Positions 6,452 to 12,676 of a stretch of DNA of 12,676 bases are shown here, piece after piece. The DNA is from Candidatus Gastranaerophilales bacterium. GTDB lineage: Bacteria > Cyanobacteriota > Vampirovibrionia > Gastranaerophilales > Gastranaerophilaceae. The stretch spans positions 1 to 12,676 of the forward strand of contig CALUVK010000031.1 of NCBI GenBank assembly GCA_944324205.1, given 5' to 3'. Position numbers and translations under genes: made by a program. How positions within the stretch are numbered: the first letter of the stretch is position 1; the number at the start of each line of letters is the position of its first letter. A model generated the notes under the pieces. That model was given only the letters and a program-made list of their open reading frames with translations. It searched no databases and had not been told where the DNA came from.

Positions 6452-6850
6452 TCATTTCCCTAAATATTGTTCTAGTATCACACAGGCACTTTCCATATCT
6501 ACAAGGCCCTTATTTTTTCTGAAATCGACTTTTCTTGAACGAAGCCTTTCTTCGGCTTCTTCGGAAGTCAGTCTTTCATCTTCTAATATTATATCAAAAC
6601 CAATAATTTTTTGTGAAAATTCTATACAATCTTTAGCCTGACTGCCTTTTGAGCCATCCATATTAAGAGGAACTCCTACCACAATCTTTTCAACTCTGTT
6701 TTCTTTCGCAATTCTAATGATTTCTTCAAGCGCTTTTTCTTCCGGCATTCTTGAGATAAAAGAATGCGGTGTTGCAATAACCCGAAGATAATCGCTCAGG
6801 GCAATTCCAATCCTTTTAGTTCCGACATCGAGAGCCATAACTTTATGCAT
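6452..6850 (-). CDS. ruvX: RuvX/YqgF, putative pre-16S rRNA nuclease
   Basis: This is a 132-residue RNase H-like fold protein of the YqgF/RuvX family, implicated in trimming the 5' end of 16S rRNA and, in some bacteria, in Holliday junction resolution. The motifs are complete: L-D-V-G-T-K-R-I-G (7-15, Asp8 catalytic-like), VVGVPLNMDGSKG (57-69), D-E-R-L-T-S (91-96) and K-G-L-V-D-M-E-S-A (114-122, Asp118). I place the start at the ATG at 6850 because AGGTGG lies seven bases upstream and the family begins a few residues before LDVG; the TTG at 6856 is too close to that SD. The gene overlaps the end of the preceding helical-repeat gene by eight bases, indicating coupled translation. Confidence 0.95.
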   Translation of the reverse strand: MHKVMALDVGTKRIGIALSDYLRVIATPHSFISRMPEEKALEEIIRIAKENRVEKIVVGVPLNMDGSKGSQAKDCIEFSQKIIGFDIILEDERLTSEEAEERLRSRKVDFRKNKGLVDMESACVILEQYLGK

Positions 6851-8438
6851 TATCAACCCACCTTGCTTCTATACTCGATATTATCATATCAAGCTGTAAC
6901 AGCTGAAAATCATCAACTCTTGGCTGCATTCTTTTTTCAAAAATATTAGAAGCTTTTCTTTGGTTTTTCAAAATATAGCGTTTTCCTACATAATATTCAT
7001 AAATACTTTTTCGTACAATATTTGTTAAAAATGCGTAATTAGATCCTAACGAATAAAGTATTTGAGCAAGTTCTTTATCCCCTTTTAGATAACGCAGATA
7101 CGCTGAAATATTAAATGTAATTAATTTATAAGCAAGCTCTTTTGCTGTATAAATACTATCGAAATTATCCGCAATAAATTTATCTAAATCGACATTGAAA
7201 TTATTTGATTTAAATTCTGCTGAAAGTTTATCAATAAATATTTTGAATTCTTCCGAAGTAATTTCATCAAAAAACCAGTTCTGCACATAATCATTCAGAC
7301 AAAGCTTATCAATATCTTTCTGATTTAATTCTTTTTTGTCAAGATTAATTTCCGGTTTTTCAGGCTCAATATCCAAAAGAATACTCTGCCAGCAAATATA
7401 CTCATACGGTATAGGCTCATTATTGATATGAGAAATCTCTTCAGCCTGTCTTAAAAGATATTTTACAAACCCCGGGCTGACTTCATACTTTTCCTGATAA
7501 TTATAGAATTTATCAACTATTTTATAGAAATCTCTCTCTGTCATAGTATTAAATCCAAACGAATCTAATATTCCGTATCTCGGATTAATTACAATTGCAA
7601 GAAACTGGAGTGATTTATTTTCTCTTATACGTGAAAATATTATTGCCATATTCCCATGCCCATCAGGAAAAGAAACATAAGTCTTATAAGGTTTAGATTC
7701 TTTTAAAATATTTTTATAGAACTCTTCTGTTTTATCTACCCTGATTCCGCCCATTTTGAGTTCTGAAACTGCTTTGCTAATTTTTGCCTGTATACTTTCA
7801 GGTGCATACGTTTTTGCATTCTCTAAAGCATGGTATGCAAGCTGCGATTTTGAACGCCCGAGAATATCCAGCGCAGTATTTCCTACTTCCGTATTCATAT
7901 AAAAAATAAAAACCGGAATTAAAATATTAGCCAGGGCATCATGTGAATAATCTTCTTCTAAAGACTTTATAAGAATAATTTTATCATCATCATTAATTGC
8001 ATTTAAAAAGTCCATAAAATCTATCTGGGCTTCAGGGTTCATTATGGCTGTATCAAGCAGTTCTTTTGTTTCCTTGTTTATAAGCTCATTAAACTGTTCA
8101 AAATATCCGCTTATAACATCATAGTCAATTTTGTTCCCTAAATCCTTGAGCATATTAAATGCAATCATTTTCACATGGTCATTATATTCAGGCGATTTAA
8201 TTACATCCCATAGTTCATTATTAAGAGTTTCCTTATCAATTAATTCAGTCAAAAGCCAGCAGATTAAAAGAGCTTTCTGTTCCGGCGCATTAACAAGTTC
8301 TTTTATTAACACTTCCAGTACAGTTTTTTTATCTTCAATCATTTTTAATTCAGTAAGTAATGCTGAATTTGGCTGTGCAGAAGTAGCTAATGCCGTAATT
8401 GTAGCCAAAACCTCCGCTTTTATCTGGATTTTATTCAT
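6843..8438 (-). CDS. Large helical-repeat (HEAT-like) protein of unknown function
   Basis: This 531-residue protein has no signal peptide or membrane segment and is probably cytoplasmic. Residues about 25-225 are a chain of amphipathic helix pairs with HEAT-like spacing (for example E-L-W-D-V-I-K-S-P-E-Y-N-D-H-V-K-M-I-A). Residues about 253-300 look more beta-rich (T-Y-V-S-F-P-D-G-H-G-N-M-A-I-I-F, A-I-V-I-N-P-R-Y-G-I-L-D). The rest to 531 is again helical and rich in Lys, Tyr and Asn. I see no catalytic motif and do not recognise the family. The ATG at 8438 is chosen because GAGG lies at correct spacing and the promoter (-10 at 8467-8472) would exclude the longer start at 8495. It is the first gene of the operon with ruvX, DUF1292, Clp_N, tilS and hpt, so it may be a scaffold or regulator for RNA- or protein-quality functions; this is inference from position only. 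Confidence 0.72.
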   Translation of the reverse strand: MNKIQIKAEVLATITALATSAQPNSALLTELKMIEDKKTVLEVLIKELVNAPEQKALLICWLLTELIDKETLNNELWDVIKSPEYNDHVKMIAFNMLKDLGNKIDYDVISGYFEQFNELINKETKELLDTAIMNPEAQIDFMDFLNAINDDDKIILIKSLEEDYSHDALANILIPVFIFYMNTEVGNTALDILGRSKSQLAYHALENAKTYAPESIQAKISKAVSELKMGGIRVDKTEEFYKNILKESKPYKTYVSFPDGHGNMAIIFSRIRENKSLQFLAIVINPRYGILDSFGFNTMTERDFYKIVDKFYNYQEKYEVSPGFVKYLLRQAEEISHINNEPIPYEYICWQSILLDIEPEKPEINLDKKELNQKDIDKLCLNDYVQNWFFDEITSEEFKIFIDKLSAEFKSNNFNVDLDKFIADNFDSIYTAKELAYKLITFNISAYLRYLKGDKELAQILYSLGSNYAFLTNIVRKSIYEYYVGKRYILKNQRKASNIFEKRMQPRVDDFQLLQLDMIISSIEARWVDNA

Positions 8439-8466
8439 AAAAAACCTCAAACTCTCTTCTCTACAA

Positions 8467-8495
8467 ATTGTAACGTAAAAATCAGGTTTGTGCAA
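8467..8495 (-). promoter_or_regulatory. Sigma-70-type promoter of the minus-strand ruvX-tilS-hpt operon
   Basis: On the minus strand TTGCAC (8495-8490) is followed by exactly 17 bases and TACAAT (8472-8467). The predicted transcription start is near 8460, giving a leader of about 22 bases with the GAGG site before the ATG at 8438. This is the best promoter in the window. Confidence 0.72.
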
Positions 8496-8557
8496 TATAA
8501 AATTTTATATAAAAGCTATTATAGAAATAATTTGGCTACTAGTTATCTAAAAGACGT

Positions 8558-8563
8558 TATAAT
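8558..8563 (+). promoter_or_regulatory. Possible upstream -10 box for the phosphoesterase operon
   Basis: A perfect TATAAT lies 80 bases before the phosphoesterase start. The nearest -35-like element, TTGGCT (8532-8537), is 20 bases away, which is too far for an ideal promoter. It would give a leader of about 70 bases. Confidence 0.3.
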
Positions 8564-8603
8564 AAAATTTCTAGTCTAATTTAATGAAAAATATGTATTA
8601 CTG

Positions 8604-8633
8604 TTGACTATAAAGCCATAAATCTTTTATTAT
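8604..8633 (+). promoter_or_regulatory. Promoter abutting the phosphoesterase start codon
   Basis: TTGACT (8604-8609) is followed by 18 bases and TATTAT (8628-8633). Transcription would begin near 8640, only about three bases before the ATG at 8643, so the mRNA would be almost leaderless and would exclude the weak AAAGG motif upstream of the ATG. Confidence 0.5.
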
Positions 8634-8642
8634 AAAGGCAAG

Positions 8643-9626
8643 ATGAAAAATTATAAGAAAAAGAAAAAAGAATCTTTTTTTTCTAAATTTGTTAATTTCA
8701 TATTAACAATTATTGTAGCTTGCGCTATTGGTTCACAAGTTTGTACCGCCGCAAATAATAACTTAAGGATTGCACAAGTAAGTGATGCACATTTTTCATC
8801 TTTTGAAGAAAATACTTCATATAAATTCCTAAAAAAATCAGGCGAACTATTAGATGACGTTATTTTCCAAATTAATACATCAGGACCTTATGATTTTATA
8901 ATTTTTACAGGAGATTTAATCAATAAACCTAAAGTAAGCGAGCTTGAAAAATTTATAGAACATTCAAAAAACCTCATTTATCCTTGGTATGCAATTGACG
9001 GAAATCATGATATAAGCATTGACGGACCTCTTACAAAAAGTCGATTTCTTTCTACTCTTGCAAATGTAAATGAGAATATGAACCAGAAAAATATATATTA
9101 TGCATTTACGCCCAAAAAAGGTTTTCGTGTAATTTGTCTGGATTCTATTATAGATTATAAATTAACATCAAATGGAGAAATTTCAAATGAACAATTTTTG
9201 TGGTTAAGAGAAGAATTAGATAAACACGCAAAAGATGTTATAGTTTTATGCACACACGTACCTATTATAGAACCGTATTCTAGTCCAAATCATCAAATGG
9301 AAAATGAATATGAAGTCAGAAAATTGTTAAAAACTCATAAAATGCCGCTTATTGTCCTTCAAGGCCACTATCATGCAGTAAAAGTAAAACAAGATGAGAA
9401 CATGCTAGTAATTTCCTGTCCATCTTTAGTAACATATCCTAATGCGTTTAGAGTAATTAATATTCATTCAAATAAAAAAAGAACTTTGGTAGACGTATAT
9501 TTAAAAGAAACAAATTTAAAAGACATTCAGTCACGTTCCAAATTGAGGCTTTTCGGTTCAGAAAGATTATATGGAGATGAAACCGACAGGAATGCTACAT
9601 TTGAGTTAAAAAATAATGGAGAATAA
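8643..9626 (+). CDS. Exported calcineurin-like metallophosphoesterase
   Basis: This 327-residue protein has a secretion signal and a complete class III phosphodiesterase-type metal site: D48-x-H50, G90-D91, G120-N121-H122-D123, H205, and G241-H242-Y-H244. The enzyme should hydrolyse phosphomono- or diesters with a two-metal centre; the closest general type is the CpdA/Icc-like phosphoesterases, but the substrate is not readable. The N-terminus has five consecutive lysines, then a hydrophobic core. I-V-A-C at Cys27 fits a lipobox, while C-T-A-A at 34-37 would suit signal peptidase I, so it is either a lipoprotein or a secreted enzyme. Eight T in a row (8675-8682) lie in the signal region. It heads a tight operon with the MBL hydrolase, which starts two bases after its stop. 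Confidence 0.88.
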   Translation: MKNYKKKKKESFFSKFVNFILTIIVACAIGSQVCTAANNNLRIAQVSDAHFSSFEENTSYKFLKKSGELLDDVIFQINTSGPYDFIIFTGDLINKPKVSELEKFIEHSKNLIYPWYAIDGNHDISIDGPLTKSRFLSTLANVNENMNQKNIYYAFTPKKGFRVICLDSIIDYKLTSNGEISNEQFLWLREELDKHAKDVIVLCTHVPIIEPYSSPNHQMENEYEVRKLLKTHKMPLIVLQGHYHAVKVKQDENMLVISCPSLVTYPNAFRVINIHSNKKRTLVDVYLKETNLKDIQSRSKLRLFGSERLYGDETDRNATFELKNNGE

Positions 9627-9628
9627 TA

Positions 9629-10555
9629 ATGGACGAATTTAAAATCAAATTTAGAGGTGTAAGAGGAAGTTATCCTGTTGCGGACAAAGATTTTTTGAAA
9701 TACGGCGGGAATACTGCCTGTATTGAAGTTCGCGTCGGCGGACATTTGATTATACTTGATGCCGGAACAGGCTTAATAAGCCTCGGAAATGAGCTTATGC
9801 AAAAGTATATTGAATCAGGAACAACAATTACTGATAGAACACCTGTAAGATGCACAATTCTTCTAAGCCATATTCACCTCGACCATATTCAAGGGTTTCC
9901 GTTTTTTAGACCCTGCCATCTTGCTTCTACAAAAATGTGTATGCTTGGCGGCGTAAACTATAATGAAACATTAGAGCAGGAATTAGCTAAACTTCTGTTT
10001 ACTAAATCTTTCCCGCTTGATTTAGGCGATATTGCTGCGGATTTAAAAATAAAAGATTTGAATGAGACGAATTATATTATCTTTAAATCCGGCGAAATGC
10101 CAAAAGTTGTGAGAGTAAATGAATTAAAAGAGGGGGATTACACAGACGATGATGTTGTAATCACCTGCTATAAATCATACGCGCATCCACAGAATGGTGT
10201 TTTTGTATACAGGATTGCATATAAAGGTAAAACGTTGGTTTATGCTACTGATAAAGAAAGCTATCCCGGCGGAGACAGAAAACTTGTTAAATTCGCAAAA
10301 GACTGCGATTTACTCATCCACGATGCGCAGTATTCTACAGAAGATTATCTGAGTATTTATGTACCTAAACAAGGTTTTGGACATTCAACATTTGAAATGG
10401 CACTCGAATGCAAGCAGCAGGTAGGAGCAAAGAAAATGGTATTTTTCCATTTTGACCCTGGCTACAATGATGAAAAGCTTGATATGCTTGCAGAAGAATA
10501 TGCGTCAAAAGATGCAATTATGGCATATGAAGGTTTAGAGCTAAACTTGTTATGA
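9629..10555 (+). CDS. MBL-fold metallo-hydrolase
   Basis: This 308-residue protein of the metallo-beta-lactamase fold has no signal peptide, so it is cytoplasmic. Zinc-site motifs: H81-x-H83-x-D85-H86 (S-H-I-H-L-D-H), D208 (Y-A-T-D), D232 (H-D-A-Q-Y), H252 (F-G-H-S-T) and H274 (F-F-H-F-D-P). The opening R-G-V-R-G-S-Y-P and Y-G-G-N-T-A-C-I-E-V are typical of the RNase Z/PhnP-related phosphodiesterase branch (COG1235-like), which acts on phosphodiester or cyclic phosphate bonds. The substrate here is unknown. The region 100-175 between motifs is longer than in PhnP. The SD GGAG lies about nine bases upstream inside the end of the phosphoesterase gene. The stop overlaps the next start as ATGA. 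Confidence 0.9.
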   Translation: MDEFKIKFRGVRGSYPVADKDFLKYGGNTACIEVRVGGHLIILDAGTGLISLGNELMQKYIESGTTITDRTPVRCTILLSHIHLDHIQGFPFFRPCHLASTKMCMLGGVNYNETLEQELAKLLFTKSFPLDLGDIAADLKIKDLNETNYIIFKSGEMPKVVRVNELKEGDYTDDDVVITCYKSYAHPQNGVFVYRIAYKGKTLVYATDKESYPGGDRKLVKFAKDCDLLIHDAQYSTEDYLSIYVPKQGFGHSTFEMALECKQQVGAKKMVFFHFDPGYNDEKLDMLAEEYASKDAIMAYEGLELNLL

Positions 10556-11106
10556 AAAAAATAATTTCTGTATTTATATTATTAACATTAATTTTTTGCT
10601 CCGGTTACAGAAAACCTTACAAATACACAATAGATGCAGAAAAAGATGCTTTCTATCACAATAATGTAGGGCTGAATTACTTAAAAGATCGGATATATTA
10701 TGCTGCCATACAGGAATTTAAAATTGCAATACAGCTGAGTCCGAATACTCAGGCAACTGCTATATTCAAAAATAATCTTGGAGAAACATATACTTTTATT
10801 GGTTATCCTGATATGGCAAGAATTTGTTTTGAAGATGCAATCAAACTCTACGGATTAAATTTTAAATATTATATTAATCTTATTCAGTGTTACAAACAAT
10901 TGGGAATTATAAAAACCAAGATAACGGAATTTTCAAATACAAAAAATCCTTACGAAAAAATTCAACTTGGGCTATTATATATTGAATCCGGAGAAGTTAG
11001 ACGCGGTGTAATTGTTCTTGACGAATTTTGCATGGAAGAACCAGATTTACTTATTACACCTGCTGTCCGGCAATATTTAAAGGAAGTTACTGAAACAAAA
11101 CTGTAA
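10552..11106 (+). CDS. Exported or membrane-anchored TPR-repeat protein
   Basis: The 184-residue protein starts with a signal-like segment (MKK, then hydrophobic to about residue 15) ending F-C-S-G. Cys16 is preceded by Phe, a poor lipobox, so lipidation is uncertain and cleavage or simple anchoring are alternatives. The mature part has two good tetratricopeptide repeats at about 33-66 (N-N-V-G-L-N-Y, then A-I-Q-E-F-K-I-A-I-Q-L-S-P-N) and 70-103 (N-N-L-G-E-T-Y, then A-R-I-C-F-E-D-A-I-K-L-Y). Weaker ones follow at 104-120 and 133-166. TPRs mediate protein-protein contacts. The ATGA overlap with the MBL gene (10552-10555) means coupled translation and probable shared use with the two phosphoesterases. 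It ends one base from the convergent gene on the other strand. No specific function can be given. Confidence 0.82.
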   Translation: MKKIISVFILLTLIFCSGYRKPYKYTIDAEKDAFYHNNVGLNYLKDRIYYAAIQEFKIAIQLSPNTQATAIFKNNLGETYTFIGYPDMARICFEDAIKLYGLNFKYYINLIQCYKQLGIIKTKITEFSNTKNPYEKIQLGLLYIESGEVRRGVIVLDEFCMEEPDLLITPAVRQYLKEVTETKL

Positions 11107-11107
11107 T

Positions 11108-11692
11108 CTATTTAAATAAAATAGTCATTGTATGCTGTATTTTTTCATTTATAACACCAGCAACTTTTCCATAAGGTTTATTTTTTAAAAGCGCAGTAGA
11201 TACAGTTTCGCGAGCCCTTTCTTGGGATAGACCAATTTCTGTGAAAAGTTCAAATGCATGTTGAAAAACTCTTTTTAAATCTGAATCTTTTACAATAGAC
11301 AAATCAGCTTTCAGACGTCTGGTTATACTAGCAAATAACGTATACGCTTTTAATGCCGGAGTTTCTTGTTTTAAATATTCATCATGCGGCAATGTTAGAG
11401 ATAATAAACGAAGCTCTGGGCCTGTTAAAAGTCCTCTAGAATTTATTCCAAATCGTTCTTCCCCCTGTTTATTAATATAAACAAAAGTTACAACATCATC
11501 AAGATTGCTATGAGGTCTGTACTTTGGGCAACTATCTAATAAAGATTTATATGCGTCTAAATCCTTTTCTCCTTGATTATCTAACTGTAAAGACAAAATT
11601 TCCGCAACACCATCATCAAATTTAAGCGGATTCGATATTACGTTTTTATAACCATTAAAATTAATATTACTGTTTATTCTATTTATCTGCAT
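11108..11692 (-). CDS. Hypothetical protein with an N-I-N-F-N-G-Y type N-terminal leader
   Basis: This 194-residue protein is of unrecognised family. It opens with a short Asn/Ile-rich segment, M-Q-I-N-R-I-N-S-N-I-N-F-N-G-Y. I recall similar openings in many otherwise unrelated proteins of Gastranaerophilales genomes, which supports the host guess. The rest is predicted mainly helical and polar: helices at about 28-50 and 110-130, and a C-terminal part with F-Q-H-A-F-E-L-F-T-E-I-G-L-S. There is no membrane segment or classical signal peptide. No SD precedes the ATG. Instead AT-rich TAGTAT and TATAAA boxes lie directly upstream inside a small inverted repeat, so the transcript may be leaderless. 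The gene is divergent from the MEMO gene and convergent with the TPR gene. Confidence 0.65.
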   Translation of the reverse strand: MQINRINSNINFNGYKNVISNPLKFDDGVAEILSLQLDNQGEKDLDAYKSLLDSCPKYRPHSNLDDVVTFVYINKQGEERFGINSRGLLTGPELRLLSLTLPHDEYLKQETPALKAYTLFASITRRLKADLSIVKDSDLKRVFQHAFELFTEIGLSQERARETVSTALLKNKPYGKVAGVINEKIQHTMTILFK

Positions 11693-11705
11693 AGTATTTA
11701 TACTA
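11692..11705. repeat. Inverted repeat at the start of the hypothetical gene
   Basis: TAGTAT-TT-ATACTA has perfect 6-base arms and touches the ATG of the minus-strand gene, overlapping its only candidate -10 boxes. It could be an operator, but in such AT-rich DNA chance is also plausible. Confidence 0.3.
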
Positions 11706-11724
11706 AAACATGTAAAATTTTTTT

Positions 11725-11753
11725 TTGCTATTAATCTAAAAATATTTTATAAT
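11725..11753 (+). promoter_or_regulatory. Promoter placed for a leaderless MEMO-domain transcript
   Basis: TTGCTA (11725-11730), then 17 bases, then a perfect TATAAT (11748-11753). The predicted transcription start, about seven bases after the -10 box, falls on the A of the ATG at 11760, and no SD exists upstream. Confidence 0.6.
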
Positions 11754-11759
11754 AAACTT

Positions 11760-12676
11760 ATGAATAAGAAAGCTGTTTTTGCAGGTAGTTTTTATCCTGA
11801 AAATCCCGATGAACTGAATATTTTGCTGGATTCTTTTAAGGAAGATACAGCTGTTGAATATAAATCAAAAGCTGTTATAATTCCGCATGCCGGATATATA
11901 TATTCCGGTCATGCGGCAATGGCCGGTTTTCAGTACTTAGAACCAAGCGAAAATATTTTTATTATAGCCCCATCGCACCATGAGAGTTTCAACAATATAG
12001 CACTTCCCGAATATACATATTTTGAAACACCTTTAGGAAATATTGAAGTCAATAACAGATTAATTACAGAAATCGCAGAGAAATTCCCCTGTATAGTTGC
12101 GGATGAGGTCTTTGAAAAAGAACACTCTGTTGAAGTTCAGCTTCCGTTCCTGCAAAATCTGTTTTATCCCCAGAGGCAGAGTGCTGTAGATTTTGTAAAA
12201 AACTTGAAAAAGCTCGGGAAGAAAATCAGAATTGTACCGGTTCTGACAGGCAATTGCGATTACAGATTGATTTCAGATTTAATTTCAACCTATTGGGAAA
12301 ATTCATCTTTTGTAATTTCATCTGATTTAAGCCATTATTACACACAGGAGCAGTGCAGGCAGATTGATACATATACAGCAACTATTATAGAAACCGGCAA
12401 ACTTGATTTTTTTGAACAAGCTCAAGCCTGCGGTTTAGCCGGGATTAAGGGGCTGGTTGATTTTGCAAACAACAATGACTGCTCGCTTATAAGAGCAGAA
12501 ATGTACAATTCAGGAGACATAAGCGGGGAAAAAGATAAAGTTGTAGGTTACGGTTCCTGGTTTTTGTATGAAAATTCAAGAAATGATTTTATTGAAAAAT
12601 ATTATTCAAAATATGTTCTTGAAACAGCCAGAAATAGTATTGTTTATGCTATTAATCAGGAAGAATATATTCCGCG
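11760..12676 (+). CDS. amrB: AmmeMemoRadiSam system protein B (MEMO domain), apparently fused to an AMMECR1 domain; 3' end outside window
   Basis: The first 305 codons are present and the gene runs off the window end. Residues 1-270 form a MEMO domain, related to the extradiol dioxygenase LigB fold. The metal-site residues match human MEMO1: His43 (I-P-H-A-G-Y-x-Y-S-G), His73 or His74 (I-A-P-S-H-H), His192 (S-D-L-S-H-Y) and Cys224 (A-C-G). From about 277 the sequence Y-Y-S-K-Y-V-L-E-T-A-R-N-S-I resembles the opening of AMMECR1 (system protein A), so this is probably a B-A fusion. In many prokaryotes these domains accompany a radical SAM protein in a conserved system of unclear chemistry; such a gene would be expected downstream, outside the window. 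The ATG at 11760 has no SD and is positioned for leaderless translation. The segment around 136-156 looks like a small insertion relative to usual MEMO proteins. Confidence 0.9.
   Translation, partial: MNKKAVFAGSFYPENPDELNILLDSFKEDTAVEYKSKAVIIPHAGYIYSGHAAMAGFQYLEPSENIFIIAPSHHESFNNIALPEYTYFETPLGNIEVNNRLITEIAEKFPCIVADEVFEKEHSVEVQLPFLQNLFYPQRQSAVDFVKNLKKLGKKIRIVPVLTGNCDYRLISDLISTYWENSSFVISSDLSHYYTQEQCRQIDTYTATIIETGKLDFFEQAQACGLAGIKGLVDFANNNDCSLIRAEMYNSGDISGEKDKVVGYGSWFLYENSRNDFIEKYYSKYVLETARNSIVYAINQEEYIP

Noticed and set aside
6204..6641. Plus-strand open frame of 145 codons across DUF1292 and ruvX
   Set aside because: Its Phe/Asn-rich product mirrors the Glu/Asp codons of the DUF1292 gene; both opposite genes have strong motif support.
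8439..8495. Longer start (codon at 8495) for the helical-repeat protein
   Set aside because: It would begin within the -35 box of the good promoter at 8467-8495 and has no SD. The ATG at 8438 has GAGG at proper spacing.
11108..11124. CTATTT-AAATA-AAATAG hairpin at the convergent ends of the TPR and hypothetical genes
   Set aside because: The stem is almost all A-T and no T-run follows, so it is too weak to call an intrinsic terminator.
1..12676. CRISPR array, tRNA, rRNA, riboswitch, insertion sequence or defence system
   Set aside because: I saw no regularly spaced repeats, cloverleaf or rRNA-like stretches, transposase motifs or defence-gene cluster; nearly all the DNA is accounted for by ordinary chromosomal genes.

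Overview
The window is AT-rich bacterial DNA with tightly packed genes, several TTG starts and mostly clear Shine-Dalgarno (SD) sites. It looks like a chromosomal housekeeping segment: it holds no transposase, integrase, phage gene, CRISPR array, tRNA or rRNA. The most likely source is an uncultured gut relative of the Cyanobacteria (Vampirovibrionia/Gastranaerophilales, 'Melainabacteria'). The grounds are base composition, the mix of gene families, and a small protein whose N-terminus (INSNINFNGY) resembles a leader I remember from that group. An AT-rich Bacillota-like host cannot be excluded, because the orders ruvX-DUF1292 and tilS-hpt also occur there.

Layout. (1) 60-2226, plus strand: an AGCS-family sodium/amino-acid symporter, followed after one base by a short BadF/HgdC-type ATPase that keeps both iron-sulfur cysteines. 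(2) 2227-2924: an AT-rich gap with one perfect DnaA-box sequence and a hairpin over the ribosome binding site, then a small lipoprotein frame and a glycine-zipper membrane frame. The two frames are joined by an exact A AAA AAC slippery heptamer, so this is either one programmed -1 frameshift gene or one gene broken by a one-base loss. (3) 8438 down to 2942, minus strand: a six-gene operon from one good promoter (TTGCAC-17-TACAAT). In order of transcription: a 531-residue helical-repeat protein of unknown role, ruvX, a DUF1292 protein, an ATPase-less protein of six Clp_N half-repeats, tilS and hpt. Gaps are 1-2 nt or short overlaps. (4) 8643-11106, plus strand: an exported metallophosphoesterase, an MBL-fold hydrolase and a TPR protein, packed as an operon. 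(5) 11108-11692, minus strand: an unknown protein with the lineage-type leader. (6) 11760 to the end, plus strand: a MEMO-domain protein (AmmeMemoRadiSam system B) running into what looks like an AMMECR1 domain, cut by the window edge.

How the genes fit together. The minus operon combines RNA maintenance (RuvX in 16S rRNA processing, TilS in tRNA-Ile lysidinylation), purine salvage (Hpt) and a probable Clp-related adaptor or decoy, under an uncharacterised helical protein. The least explained items are the frameshift locus with its sequestered SD, the triple Clp_N-domain protein, and promoters whose -10 box touches the start codon, which suggests leaderless mRNAs.
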